Shown here piece after piece: positions 1 to 8,721 of a DNA stretch of 36,866 nucleotides. The stretch is taken from assembly GCF_900290235.1 (NCBI RefSeq), contig NZ_OLMK01000123.1, forward strand, positions 1-36,866. Direction: 5' to 3'. The DNA comes from Streptomyces sp. MA5143a. GTDB taxonomy: Bacteria; Actinomycetota; Actinomycetes; Streptomycetales; Streptomycetaceae. Position 1 is the stretch's first letter; every line of letters starts with the position of its first letter. A program made the translations under genes and the position numbers. Below the pieces are notes generated by a model. It made no database searches, was not told the origin of the DNA, and saw only the letters and a program-made list of their open reading frames with translations.

Positions 1-70
1 CAGGGGCGCGGGGAACTGCGCGAACAACCCCCACTCACCCGCAGCCGCCGACGAACCCGCACCCCCGAGT
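1..70 (+). repeat. Half copy of a dispersed intergenic repeat (GGGGAACTGCGCG family)
   Basis: The window opens with a stretch reading GGGGCGCGGGGAACTGCGCG followed by a C-rich tail ending in ACCCGCACCC. The same core and tail recur at 34770-34830, and in reverse orientation, more diverged, at 26855-26900. I recognise this as a type of element that is very common between Streptomyces genes; here only the right arm lies inside the window. It is not coding. Positions 71-191, up to the lysS start, hold a short leader in which I cannot assign a promoter with confidence. Confidence 0.6.
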
Positions 71-200
71 CATCAGGCGCCCGGCCCCCCTCAAAACGCG
101 GTTTCGTGGTTATGGCCAGAGCTGGGAGAATGGGCCCCGTCGGCCGGGGACCGTACCGGTCTGCCCCGGAGAACACTCAGAAAAAGAGGACGTGCCGATC

Positions 201-1937
201 GTGGCTCAGAGCACCGAGACCACCGACTGGGTCTCCCGTTTCGCGGATGAGGTCATCGAGGAGTCGGAGCGTCGGGCCCCGGGCAAACCGGTCGTCGTCG
301 CGTCCGGGCTCTCCCCGTCGGGCCCCATCCACCTGGGCAACCTGCGCGAGGTGATGACGCCGCACCTCGTCGCCGACGAGATCCGCCGGCGCGGTCACCA
401 GGTCCGCCACCTGATCTCCTGGGACGACTACGACCGCTTCCGCAAGGTCCCGAACGGCGTCGAGGGCGTCGACGGCACCTGGGCCGAGCACATCGGCAAG
501 CCCCTCACCTCCGTCCCGGCCCCCAAGGGCTCCGCCCACCCCACCTGGGCCGAGCACTTCAAGGCCGCGATGGTCGAGGCGCTCGCCGAGATGGGCGTCG
601 AGTTCGACGGGATCAGCCAGACCGAGCAGTACACCTCCGGCGTGTACCGCGAGCAGATCCTGCACGCCATGAGGCACCGCGGCGACATCGACGCCATCCT
701 CGCCCAGTACCGCACCAAGAAGGACCCGGCCAAGAAGCCGCAGTCGCAGAAGCCCGTCGACGAGGCCGAGCTGGAGGCCGCGGAGGGCTCCGGCGCCGCC
801 GCCGAGGACGACGGCAGCTCCGGCTCCGCCGGGTACTTCCCGTACAAGCCCTTCTGCGGGCAGTGCGAGAAGGACCTCACCACCGTCACCGCCTACGACG
901 ACGCCACCACCGAGCTGTCCTACACCTGCACCGCCTGCGGCTTCGCCGAGACCGTCGCGCTGAACGAGTTCAACCGCGGCAAGCTCGTCTGGAAGGTCGA
1001 CTGGCCGATGCGCTGGGCGTACGAGGGCGTCGTCTTCGAGCCCAGCGGCGTCGACCACTCGTCCCCGGGTTCGTCCTTCCAGGTCGGCGGGCAGATCGTC
1101 GGGATCTTCGGCGGCAAGCAGCCCATCGGCCCCATGTACGCCTTCGTCGGCATCAGCGGCATGGCCAAGATGTCGTCGTCCAAGGGCGGCGTGCCCACCC
1201 CCGCCGACGCGCTGAAGATCATGGAGCCGCAGCTCCTGCGCTGGCTCTACGCCCGCCGCCGGCCCAACCAGTCCTTCAAGATCGCCTTCGACCAGGAGAT
1301 CCAGCGCCTGTACGACGAGTGGGACAAGCTCGACGCCAAGGTCGCCGACGGCTCCGCGCTGCCGGCCGACGTGGCCGCCCACTCCCGTGCCGTGCGCACC
1401 GCCGCCGGTGAGCTGCCCCGCACGCCCCGCCCGATGCCGTACCGGACCCTCGCGTCCGTCGCCGACATCACCGCGGGCGCCGAGGACCAGACCCTGCGCA
1501 TCCTCAGCGAGCTCGACCCCACCGACCCGCTGTCCTCCCTCGACGCCGTACGGCCGCGCCTCGACAAGGCCGAGGCCTGGATCAACACGCACGTCCCCGC
1601 CGACCAGCGGACCATCGTGCGCGACGAGCCCGACGCCGAGCTGCTGAAGTCCCTCGACGAGCAGGCGCAGGGCTCCCTCAGGCTGCTGCTCGACGGACTC
1701 GCCGACCACTGGTCCCTCGACGGGCTCACCCACCTCGTCTACGGCGTGCCCAAGGTCCAGGCCGGGTTCCCCGCGGACGCCACGCCCAAGGAGCTCCCGC
1801 CGGAGATCAAGACCGCCCAGCGGTCGTTCTTCGCGCTGCTCTACCACCTGCTCGTCGGCCGTGACACCGGCCCGCGCCTGCCCACGCTGCTCCTCGCGGT
1901 CGGGCAGGACCGGGTACGGGGCCTGCTCGGCGAGTAG
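201..1937 (+). CDS. lysS: Class I lysyl-tRNA synthetase
   Basis: Charges tRNA-Lys with lysine in the cytoplasm. This is the class I (archaeal/actinobacterial/spirochaetal) enzyme, unrelated to class II LysRS. The HIGH-type signature appears as SGPIHLGN at about residues 40-47 and the KMSKS-type loop as KMSSSKG at about 323-329. A CxxC...CxxC zinc knuckle begins near residue 219 (FCGQC...CTAC), preceded by an acidic, Ser/Ala-rich insertion. Length is about 578 aa, slightly longer than many class I enzymes. Two in-frame GTG codons are possible, at 192 and 201. The only Shine-Dalgarno (AGAGGA, 185-190) sits 10 nt before the GTG at 201 and only 1 nt before 192, so 201 is preferred. A 13-bp hairpin follows the stop. 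Family assignment is firm; the start is probable. Confidence 0.96.
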   Translation: MAQSTETTDWVSRFADEVIEESERRAPGKPVVVASGLSPSGPIHLGNLREVMTPHLVADEIRRRGHQVRHLISWDDYDRFRKVPNGVEGVDGTWAEHIGKPLTSVPAPKGSAHPTWAEHFKAAMVEALAEMGVEFDGISQTEQYTSGVYREQILHAMRHRGDIDAILAQYRTKKDPAKKPQSQKPVDEAELEAAEGSGAAAEDDGSSGSAGYFPYKPFCGQCEKDLTTVTAYDDATTELSYTCTACGFAETVALNEFNRGKLVWKVDWPMRWAYEGVVFEPSGVDHSSPGSSFQVGGQIVGIFGGKQPIGPMYAFVGISGMAKMSSSKGGVPTPADALKIMEPQLLRWLYARRRPNQSFKIAFDQEIQRLYDEWDKLDAKVADGSALPADVAAHSRAVRTAAGELPRTPRPMPYRTLASVADITAGAEDQTLRILSELDPTDPLSSLDAVRPRLDKAEAWINTHVPADQRTIVRDEPDAELLKSLDEQAQGSLRLLLDGLADHWSLDGLTHLVYGVPKVQAGFPADATPKELPPEIKTAQRSFFALLYHLLVGRDTGPRLPTLLLAVGQDRVRGLLGE

Positions 1938-1952
1938 CACCCGCACAGACGA

Positions 1953-1991
1953 GGAGGGGGCGCCCGGTGATCACCACAGGGCGCCCCCTCC
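1953..1991. terminator. Bidirectional hairpin between lysS and the DUF2637 gene
   Basis: A perfect 13-bp inverted repeat (GGAGGGGGCGCCC at 1953-1965 and its complement at 1979-1991) flanks a 13-nt loop. It lies between two convergent stop codons (1937 and 2008). There is no U-tract on either side, as is usual for streptomycete terminators. Confidence 0.85.
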
Positions 1992-2007
1992 GCACGTTTC
2001 ACGCCGC

Positions 2008-3414
2008 TCACGCGATGTGGTCGTCCTCCAGCTCCGCGGTGTGGCGGTTCTGGAAGCGCAGCACCATGCGCTTGGCCTCGGCGTCCAGGACGCTGACGCC
2101 ATAGGTCATCTGGATGTTGTCGCCGAACTCACGGGGGGTCGGGTAGCCGCTGCCGGCACTGATCGACTGCTTGAAGACCTGGTAGTACGCCTCTTCGTCC
2201 GGCTCCGGAGTACCGCCGCCCTCGCCGAGCTCACGGGTGCGGCCCGGACCCGCCGGGATGGGGAAGCTGCCGGTCTCCTCCGGCGAGGGCTCCTCCACCG
2301 GCGCCCCGGCCTCCTCGAACCGCTGCTGCTGGTACTGCTCGGCCGGGTACTGCTCGGCCGGGTACTGGTCGGCCGGGTACTGGTCGGCCGGGTAACGCTC
2401 CCGCTGGTACTGCTCCGGGTCCTGCTCCTCGTACCACCGCTCGTACTCCTCCTCAGGGTCGTACGACGGGTCGTAGCCGCCCTGGTAGGGGACCTCCTGC
2501 GGGTGGCGGGCGTGGAGCCAGGGGCTCTCCTCCGGCGGCGGTTCCTGCTCGGCGTACCCCTGCTGCTCGTACTCCGGCTGCTCCGGCTGCCGCGCGGGGA
2601 CGCTCTCCAGCTGGCGGCGCTGCTCCGCGGCGGGCGCGGCCACCCCCGCACGGGCCGCACCGGCGGCACGGTCCCCCGCGGCCAGGTCGACCTCGGCCTG
2701 CGGCGCCGGCGGGAGCAGTGCCGGCTCGATGCCCGCGGCGGCCAGACCCGCCGGGGCCGTCTCCGCCAGCGGGACGCCGTACCGGGCCAGACGCAGCGGC
2801 ATCAGCGACTCCACCGGGGCCTTGCGGCGCCAGGACCGGCCGAAGCGGGAGCGCAGGCGGGCCTGGTAGACGAGACGTTCCTGCTCCAGCTTGATCACCT
2901 GGTCGTAGGAGCGCAGCTCCCACAGCTTCATCCGGCGCCAGAGGAGGAACGTGGGAACGGGCGAGAGCAGCCAGCGGGTCAGCCGCACGCCCTCCATGTG
3001 CTTGTCCGCGGTGATGTCGGCGATACGGCCGATCGCGTGCCGCGCCGCCTCCACCGACACCACGAACAGCACCGGGATCACCGCGTGCATGCCCACACCC
3101 AGCGGGTCCGGCCAGGCCGCCGCGCCGTTGAAGGCGATCGTCGCCATCGTCAGCAGCCACGCCGTCTGGCGCAGCAGGGGGAAGGGGATGCGGATCCAGG
3201 TCAGCAGCAGGTCCAGGGCCAGCAGGACACAGATACCGGCGTCGATACCGATCGGGAAGACGTAGGAGAAGTTCCCGAAGCCCTTCTTGACGGCCAGTTC
3301 CCGCACCGCCGCGTAGGAACCCGCGAAGCCGATCCCGGCGATGATGACGGCGCCGAACACGACCACGCCGATGAGAACGCGGTGCATTCGAGTCAGCTGC
3401 ATTGGCGCGGCCAC
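2008..3414 (-). CDS. DUF2637 domain membrane protein
   Basis: Membrane protein of about 468 aa in the actinobacterial DUF2637 (SpdB-like) family. Some relatives are linked to plasmid spread, but the chromosomal members have no settled role. The N-terminal about 130 residues hold four hydrophobic helices, the first starting right after LTRMHR. A basic linker and a long Glu/Pro/Gln/Tyr-rich, probably disordered cytoplasmic tail follow, ending in a more ordered segment (TPREFGDNIQMTYGVS...). The tail carries a five-residue repeat (DQYPA/EQYPA) encoded by 15-bp tandem repeats. I chose the GTG at 3414 because GGGGAGGGGA lies about 6 nt upstream; an ATG five codons... four residues further in (…APMQLT) is an alternative. 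The C-terminal segment resembles a small winged-helix-like region, but that is inference. Confidence 0.85.
   Translation of the reverse strand: MAAPMQLTRMHRVLIGVVVFGAVIIAGIGFAGSYAAVRELAVKKGFGNFSYVFPIGIDAGICVLLALDLLLTWIRIPFPLLRQTAWLLTMATIAFNGAAAWPDPLGVGMHAVIPVLFVVSVEAARHAIGRIADITADKHMEGVRLTRWLLSPVPTFLLWRRMKLWELRSYDQVIKLEQERLVYQARLRSRFGRSWRRKAPVESLMPLRLARYGVPLAETAPAGLAAAGIEPALLPPAPQAEVDLAAGDRAAGAARAGVAAPAAEQRRQLESVPARQPEQPEYEQQGYAEQEPPPEESPWLHARHPQEVPYQGGYDPSYDPEEEYERWYEEQDPEQYQRERYPADQYPADQYPAEQYPAEQYQQQRFEEAGAPVEEPSPEETGSFPIPAGPGRTRELGEGGGTPEPDEEAYYQVFKQSISAGSGYPTPREFGDNIQMTYGVSVLDAEAKRMVLRFQNRHTAELEDDHIA
2331..2390. repeat. 15-bp tandem repeat, four copies, in the DUF2637 gene
   Basis: Four consecutive 15-mers of the form GGTACTG(C/G)TCGGCCG start at 2331, 2346, 2361 and 2376, with a degenerate fifth after 2390. 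They are in frame and encode EQYPA/DQYPA in the disordered tail. Confidence 0.9.
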
Positions 3415-3490
3415 CCGTACTCCCCTCCCCTTGCGTGTTGTTGCGCGCAACAGGGTGGCACATGTGTACGGCAAACGGGTTGCCGGTACG

Positions 3491-3527
3491 CGTCGGGCCC
3501 GGCCCCCAAGAGGACCGGGCCCGGACG
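3491..3527 (-). terminator. Hairpin downstream of the first DUF3558 gene
   Basis: CGTCGGGCCCGG (3491-3502) pairs with CCGGGCCCGGACG (3515-3527) with one bulged base. It lies about 100 nt beyond the DUF3558 stop (3629) in the direction of transcription and upstream of the DUF2637 start. I see nothing else clear in the 3415-3628 gap. Confidence 0.55.
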
Positions 3528-3628
3528 AAAGCCCTGGTGAGAGCGGGCGTCACCCGCCGCGCATTACGAGTTGGGCACTACGCGGGCCCGACTCCACCGG
3601 CCCGCTGAAGACCGGTCGTGCGCGACCG

Positions 3629-4639
<1,011 letters not shown>

Positions 4640-4741
4640 GGTTCCTTCACTCATGACGTTCATCACGCTCGTGGTTCCTGCGGTCGGATCGGGTCCGAGG
4701 GGCCACGGTACGCGGTGAGGAGGAAACGCGGTCCTGAATCA

Positions 4742-4773
4742 GGGGGTTCGGCGGGCCGCCCGCCGCACCCCCC
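4742..4773 (-). terminator. Hairpin after the second DUF3558 gene
   Basis: Compact GC-rich inverted repeat (CGGCGGGC / GCCCGCCG flanked by GGGGG / CCCCCC) placed 9-40 nt beyond the stop codon at 4782 on the minus strand. It separates the two paralogous lipoprotein genes. Confidence 0.6.
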
Positions 4774-4781
4774 GAAACCGC

Positions 4782-5711
4782 TCACTCGTCGAACGCCTCC
4801 GCGAGCAACTCGGCCAGATTCCGGGCCCTGTCCTGCATTTCCTCGCTGTCCGGCACATCCGTCGTCGTCGCCGGCTGCTCCTCGTACTCGACCGTCACGA
4901 TCACATTCGACGTGCGGAACACCACAGTCACCGTGCGCTGTCGACTCGTCCCGAGCGTGTCGTCCAGGAACGCCTCGTCCCCGAGGCCGTCGAGCGTGCG
5001 GGGCTGAAGAGAGGCCGGAGTGGCGGACACCGAAGGGGAGCCGGACGCATCGGAAGAACCGGAAGAGCCGGAAGATTCGGATGAACTGGAGGAGTCGGTC
5101 GATTTCGGTGACTTGTTCGGTGACTTGTTCGGTGACTTGGAGGACTTGGCGGAGGAGCCGGAAGGTGAAGCGCTCTGCGACGGAGCCGCGGACGAGCCGC
5201 CGTCACCCTCCCCTCCATCGCCCTCGTCCCCTTCGTCGTCCCCCGCGGTCGTGCTCGGCGACGGCTCCGGGAGGTCCGCGGCCTCCACCTTGCCGCCGTA
5301 CACCTCCTGCGCCTTGCTGTCGTCGCTGACCGTGCCGTTGAACGACACCACGCGCTCGAAGTCGACGAACAGATAGTCGGTGGCGGTCGGCGACTCCACC
5401 TTCCAGCGGCAGCCGGCCTTCCGGTCCGTGTCGTAGGTGAGCGTCGCCTGACCCTCGTACGCCTCCTCGCGCTGCTCCGCGTCCGGGAGTTGCTTCAGGC
5501 CGGGGAGGAGGGCGTCGAGGGTGTCCTCGTCGATGGAGCCGCAGGCTTCGGGGAGTGTGTCGTAGCGGCCGGGCTGTGCGGTCGAGGCGGACGCGGTGAC
5601 CTCGCCGGGGCGGGGGTCGTCCGGGGTGCCGTCGTCGCCCGATCCCGTGCACGCGGTCAGCACTGCCGCGAGGAGCACGGCGACGCCGGGTACGTACGCC
5701 TTCCGCTGCAC
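4782..5711 (-). CDS. DUF3558 family lipoprotein (second of two)
   Basis: Predicted lipoprotein of about 309 aa, paralogous to its downstream neighbour. The signal peptide starts MQRKAYVPGVAVLLAAV and ends at the lipobox LTAC. The DUF3558 cysteines appear in LPEACGS and AGCRWK. Unlike the neighbour, its Ser/Lys/Asn/Pro-rich low-complexity segment is inserted in the middle of the domain, before the final block that aligns with the 'RTSNVIVTVEYEE' / 'RTENVVVTLDYNG' strand. It includes three 12-bp repeats coding NKSP-type units. The GTG at 5711 is chosen because AGAGGAG lies 8 nt upstream and the signal peptide begins there; longer in-frame extensions have no such site. Function unknown; extracytoplasmic location is inferred. 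Confidence 0.85.
   Translation of the reverse strand: MQRKAYVPGVAVLLAAVLTACTGSGDDGTPDDPRPGEVTASASTAQPGRYDTLPEACGSIDEDTLDALLPGLKQLPDAEQREEAYEGQATLTYDTDRKAGCRWKVESPTATDYLFVDFERVVSFNGTVSDDSKAQEVYGGKVEAADLPEPSPSTTAGDDEGDEGDGGEGDGGSSAAPSQSASPSGSSAKSSKSPNKSPNKSPKSTDSSSSSESSGSSGSSDASGSPSVSATPASLQPRTLDGLGDEAFLDDTLGTSRQRTVTVVFRTSNVIVTVEYEEQPATTTDVPDSEEMQDRARNLAELLAEAFDE
5104..5139. repeat. 12-bp tandem repeat, three copies
   Basis: Three identical TTCGGTGACTTG units (5104-5115, 5116-5127, 5128-5139) in frame within the second DUF3558 gene, coding the Lys-Ser-Pro-Asn type repeat. Confidence 0.9.
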
Positions 5712-5792
5712 CGTGGGGGCTCCTCTCGACGGGGTCCCTGGGGGACGCCTGCGCAGTTCTGTCCTGTGGCCTGTGCGTATTTCACTTGCCGA

Positions 5793-5809
5793 CCGGGGGT
5801 GACCCCCGG
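5793..5809. promoter_or_regulatory. GC-rich palindrome in the lipoprotein/rtcB divergent region
   Basis: CCGGGGGT G ACCCCCGG is a 17-bp palindrome with one central base, 82 nt upstream of the lipoprotein start (5711) and 118 nt upstream of the rtcB start (5927). It could be an operator for either gene. No known regulator consensus is recognised. Confidence 0.35.
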
Positions 5810-5926
5810 GCACCATGTGTATCGCACGCACTGCCGCGGACGCCGGTCCGGCATCCCTTTCGTTGACCTTGGCGCCGGTTTTGCGTTTTGAGACTTTTGC
5901 GGGAATCACGGGTGGATGAGGCTGAG

Positions 5927-7120
5927 ATGTCGTATGTAGAGATACCGGGCGCGAAGGTGCCGATCCGGATGTGGACCGACCCCGCGTCGGTGGAGGACGT
6001 CGCCCTCCAGCAGCTCCGCAATGTCGCGACCCTCCCCTGGATCAAGGGGCTGGCCGTCATGCCGGACGTCCACTACGGCAAGGGCGCGACGGTCGGGTCG
6101 GTCATCGCGATGCGGGGTGCGGTGTGCCCCGCGGCCGTGGGCGTGGACATCGGCTGCGGCATGTCCGCGGTGAAGACGTCCCTGACCGCCAACGACCTGC
6201 CGGGCGACCTCTCCCGCCTGCGGTCGAGGATCGAACAGGCGATTCCGGTGGGGCGGGGGATGCATGACAGCCCCGTCGACCCCGGACAGCTGAACGGCCT
6301 GGCGACGGCCAAGTGGGACGACTTCTGGGGGCGCTTCGAGGGGGTCGCGGAGGCGGTGAGGTTCCGGAGGGAGCGGGCGGCTCTGCAGATGGGGACGCTC
6401 GGCGCCGGCAACCATCACCTCGAGGTTTCCTTCGATACCGAAGGTGTGGTGTGGCTCACACTTCACTCCGGGTCTCGGAACATCGGCAAGGAACTGGCCG
6501 AGTACCACATCGGTGAGGCCCAGAAGCTGCCGCACAACCAGGGCCTGGTCGATCGCGATCTAGCTGTCTTCGTCGCCGACACCCCCCAGATGGCGGCGTA
6601 TCGCAACGACCTCTACTGGGCGCAGGAATACGCGAAGTACAACCGCTCGATCATGATGGCCCTCCTCAAGGACGTGGTCCGCAAGGAGTTCAAGAAGGCC
6701 AAGCCGACCTTCGAGATGGAGGTCAGCTGTCACCACAACTACGTGGCCGAGGAACGGTACGACGGGATGGACCTGCTGGTGACCCGCAAGGGCGCGATCA
6801 GGGCCGGCTCCGGTGACCTCGGCATCATTCCGGGCTCCATGGGGACGGCCACGTACATCGTGAAGGGCCTCGGGAACGAGAAGGCGTTCAACTCGGCGTC
6901 CCACGGGGCGGGGCGACGCATGAGCCGCAACGCGGCCAAGCGTCGTTTCTCCACCAAGGACCTGGAGGAGCAGACGCGGGGCGTGGAGTGCCGTAAGGAC
7001 TCCGGCGTCGTCGACGAGATCCCGGGCGCCTACAAGCCGATCGAGCAGGTCATCGACCAGCAGCGGGACCTGGTCGAGGTCGTGGCGAAGCTGAAGCAGG
7101 TCGTCTGCGTCAAGGGGTGA
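5927..7120 (+). CDS. rtcB: RtcB family RNA ligase
   Basis: 3'-phosphate/5'-OH RNA ligase: a GTP- and Mn-dependent enzyme that joins 2',3'-cyclic-phosphate or 3'-phosphate ends to 5'-hydroxyl ends. The protein is about 397 aa, a normal length for the bacterial family. The metal-binding motif DIGCG lies at 74-78, the NHH motif at 162-164, and further metal-site histidines at 180 (HSGSRNIG) and 269-270 (SCHHN). The guanylylated histidine motif HGAGRR begins at H326. All catalytic blocks are present and uninterrupted, so no intein is present. The ATG at 5927 fits the family N-terminus; GAGG at 5918-5921 is a weak Shine-Dalgarno, and GTG 5912 or TTG 5888 are less likely. No archease or rtcA is adjacent. 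A homing endonuclease gene converges on it. Confidence 0.95.
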   Translation: MSYVEIPGAKVPIRMWTDPASVEDVALQQLRNVATLPWIKGLAVMPDVHYGKGATVGSVIAMRGAVCPAAVGVDIGCGMSAVKTSLTANDLPGDLSRLRSRIEQAIPVGRGMHDSPVDPGQLNGLATAKWDDFWGRFEGVAEAVRFRRERAALQMGTLGAGNHHLEVSFDTEGVVWLTLHSGSRNIGKELAEYHIGEAQKLPHNQGLVDRDLAVFVADTPQMAAYRNDLYWAQEYAKYNRSIMMALLKDVVRKEFKKAKPTFEMEVSCHHNYVAEERYDGMDLLVTRKGAIRAGSGDLGIIPGSMGTATYIVKGLGNEKAFNSASHGAGRRMSRNAAKRRFSTKDLEEQTRGVECRKDSGVVDEIPGAYKPIEQVIDQQRDLVEVVAKLKQVVCVKG

Positions 7121-7129
7121 ACGGTGTCT

Positions 7130-7159
7130 GGGGCCCGAGCCGTTGTCGGCTCGGGCCCC
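7130..7159. terminator. Bidirectional terminator between rtcB and the homing endonuclease gene
   Basis: Perfect 12-bp stem (GGGGCCCGAGCC at 7130-7141, complement at 7148-7159) with a 6-nt loop, between the convergent stops at 7120 and 7167. Confidence 0.88.
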
Positions 7160-7166
7160 TCCGGTC

Positions 7167-8003
7167 TTACTGGACGCTTGTCGGCATGGGTACCTGGCCG
7201 GAACGTAGGCGCCAGATCCGGAGGTTGCAGCTTTGGGCTGTCCTGCCGAGCCTTTCCGCCGCGGCCTTCGGGCTGTTCAGCTCCAGCAGGATTCGGTCCT
7301 CGTGCGCCGTCCAGGGGCGCTTCGTGTACGCCACCCGCATGCCTGCGGGGCGTTTCCAGCTCGCGAGTGAGTCGGCGGCGACGCGCTTGCGATCGAGGGC
7401 GAGACAGCCGGGGTAGTACAGGTGGGCGACCAGGCTCTGGGCGGCCTCCATGGCGTACATGATGTTGTAGACGCCGTCCCTGGTGTTGCGCTTGCTGGTG
7501 CGTTCGGCGCCTGTGATCTCTTGCGCGTACCGGCACAGGTAGGCGCCGATGGCGGTGCTGGCTGTGGTGAGGGAGACGAAGGGGAAACCCTTGGCTGTGT
7601 ATCCGACCGATCCGTCGGCGTCGAGGATGCCTCGGAGGTAGTCGGGGCGCGCGAACGCGCCGTGCGGCGGGGAGATCGTCATCGACTTTTGACCGTAGGG
7701 CAGGCCCAGCTCATTGAGGCGGGTCCGAGCTTCGAGGGAGCACAGACTCCAGGTCGCGGAGCGGTGGCTCTCCGAGAAGTTGGTGGATCGGGACCGCTCC
7801 GTGATGCTGCTGTAGAAGGGCGTCAGCCGCTGGAACTGGTGGAGAAGGTCCACGTCCTGGGCGCTGATCTCGACGGTCAGGCGCCCCTTTCTTCCCTTTC
7901 GCTTCGCGAGGTGTCCGTCGGCCTGCAAGAAGCCGAACATGTACGCGTACTCGGGGATGGTGAGGTCCATGAAGCGGTGGACGTTAGGCTCGCATTCGGC
8001 CAC
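7167..8003 (-). CDS. Free-standing LAGLIDADG homing endonuclease with Myb/SANT-like tail
   Basis: Protein of 278 aa with two LAGLIDADG-type helices, FGFLQADGH at about 23-31 and LRGILDADGS at about 123-132. This is the single-chain, two-motif architecture of site-specific DNA endonucleases. The acidic residues expected at the end of each helix are present. The last about 45 residues (KRPWTAHEDRILLELN...AAERLGRTAQSCNLRIWRLR) look like a Myb/SANT-type helix-turn-helix that could add DNA contacts. No intein splicing blocks or intron boundaries are seen: the gene stands alone between rtcB and a SnoaL-like gene. The GTG at 8003 has AAGGA 13 nt upstream inside a small hairpin; an ATG at codon 12 is an alternative with no site. 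Catalytic activity and target are unknown. Confidence 0.82.
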   Translation of the reverse strand: MAECEPNVHRFMDLTIPEYAYMFGFLQADGHLAKRKGRKGRLTVEISAQDVDLLHQFQRLTPFYSSITERSRSTNFSESHRSATWSLCSLEARTRLNELGLPYGQKSMTISPPHGAFARPDYLRGILDADGSVGYTAKGFPFVSLTTASTAIGAYLCRYAQEITGAERTSKRNTRDGVYNIMYAMEAAQSLVAHLYYPGCLALDRKRVAADSLASWKRPAGMRVAYTKRPWTAHEDRILLELNSPKAAAERLGRTAQSCNLRIWRLRSGQVPMPTSVQ

Positions 8004-8005
8004 AG

Positions 8006-8020
8006 GGAAGGCTCACTTCC
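8006..8020 (-). promoter_or_regulatory. Hairpin covering the ribosome binding site of the homing endonuclease gene
   Basis: In the minus-strand transcript GGAAG and CTTCC (5-nt loop) pair just before the GTG at 8003, burying the only Shine-Dalgarno-like sequence. The stem is short, so this is suggestive only. Confidence 0.35.
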
Positions 8021-8030
8021 TTGTAGGTCA

Positions 8031-8064
8031 GGCCCTCGCCGGGACCGGCATCCCGGCGAGGGCC
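8031..8064 (-). terminator. Strong hairpin upstream of the homing endonuclease gene
   Basis: Perfect 14-bp stem (GGCCCTCGCCGGGA at 8031-8044 and its complement at 8051-8064) with a 6-nt loop. It lies 117 nt past the SnoaL-like stop (8181) and 28 nt before the endonuclease start, so it should end transcription from the upstream gene. A second small hairpin (TCACCC/GGGTGA, 8132-8147) lies nearer that stop. Confidence 0.75.
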
Positions 8065-8180
8065 GTCGTGTTGATGGTGTGGCGCGAGCCTAGGTCGGCC
8101 GTTCGGGCGGCGTGCGGGTGAACGAGCGGGATCACCCCTATGGGTGAGAGAAGCGGTGCGGTGCTCCCTTCCGTTCGGAT

Positions 8181-8618
8181 CTACTGCGTCAGTTCCTCCG
8201 GCAGCAGGCCCAGTTGGTCGAGGAACTCCAGTTGGTCGAAGTACAGCCGGTAGCTGGTGATCCGGCCGTCCTTCACCGTGGCGAAGTCCACGCCGTGGAG
8301 GGCGATGTCCTTCTGGGTCGCCGGCAGGGTCGTGCCGTCGGGGAAGGCCAGGGGGCCGGTGTTCCTGCCGCTGTAGATGCCCTCGTCGATCGCGGTGTCG
8401 CCGACCTCGAAGGAGCTGAGTGACTCGAAGCGGGCCTCGGGTACGGCGTCCGTCATCTGGCGCCAGTACTCGGCGATGTTCTCCCGGCCGTGTATCTCTC
8501 CGCCGTCCGGCGTGTGGGCGACCGCGTCCTCCGCGAAGAGGTTGCCGATGGTCTTCGGGTCCTGATGTGTGGTGAGGGCCTCGGTGAGCTGGTCCATGAC
8601 CTCGCGCGCCTGTCCCAT
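8181..8618 (-). CDS. SnoaL/NTF2-like (ester cyclase type) protein
   Basis: Cytoplasmic protein of 145 aa with the cone-shaped NTF2/SnoaL fold. An N-terminal helix (REVMDQLTEALTTHQDPKTIGNLFAEDAVAHTPDG) is followed by HGRENIAEYWRQM and beta strands ending in DGRITSYRLYFDQLEFLDQLGLLP. The pattern matches the 'nuclear transport factor 2 / ester cyclase' group, whose members are often uncharacterised. A real enzymatic role cannot be assigned. The ATG at 8618 has an excellent AGGAGG 6 nt upstream, ruling out longer in-frame extensions. It is transcribed divergently from the SDR gene. Confidence 0.88.
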   Translation of the reverse strand: MGQAREVMDQLTEALTTHQDPKTIGNLFAEDAVAHTPDGGEIHGRENIAEYWRQMTDAVPEARFESLSSFEVGDTAIDEGIYSGRNTGPLAFPDGTTLPATQKDIALHGVDFATVKDGRITSYRLYFDQLEFLDQLGLLPEELTQ

Positions 8619-8721
8619 GATCCACCTCCTGAACAGGGGATCACCCGTCTCGTTCCTCTCATTGTCCCACCGCATGCCTATCCTGGCCGGGCAACTCCGT
8701 CGCCGCGCACCAGGAGCACCC

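Noticed and set aside
177..1946. 589-codon ORF antisense to lysS
   Set aside because: A shadow of the strong third-position G/C bias of lysS; it shows no domain and no start signal.
2020..3540. 559-codon ORF on the plus strand opposite the DUF2637 gene
   Set aside because: The minus frame has transmembrane helices, a good ribosome binding site and in-frame 15-bp repeats; the plus frame is compositional.
5927..7120. Intein or intron in rtcB
   Set aside because: All catalytic blocks are continuous and the protein has normal length, so the nearby endonuclease is not encoded within it.
8004..8180. tRNA or group I intron remnant near the homing endonuclease
   Set aside because: No cloverleaf, no GTTCGA-type T loop and no conserved intron core elements could be found; the structured parts are simple hairpins.
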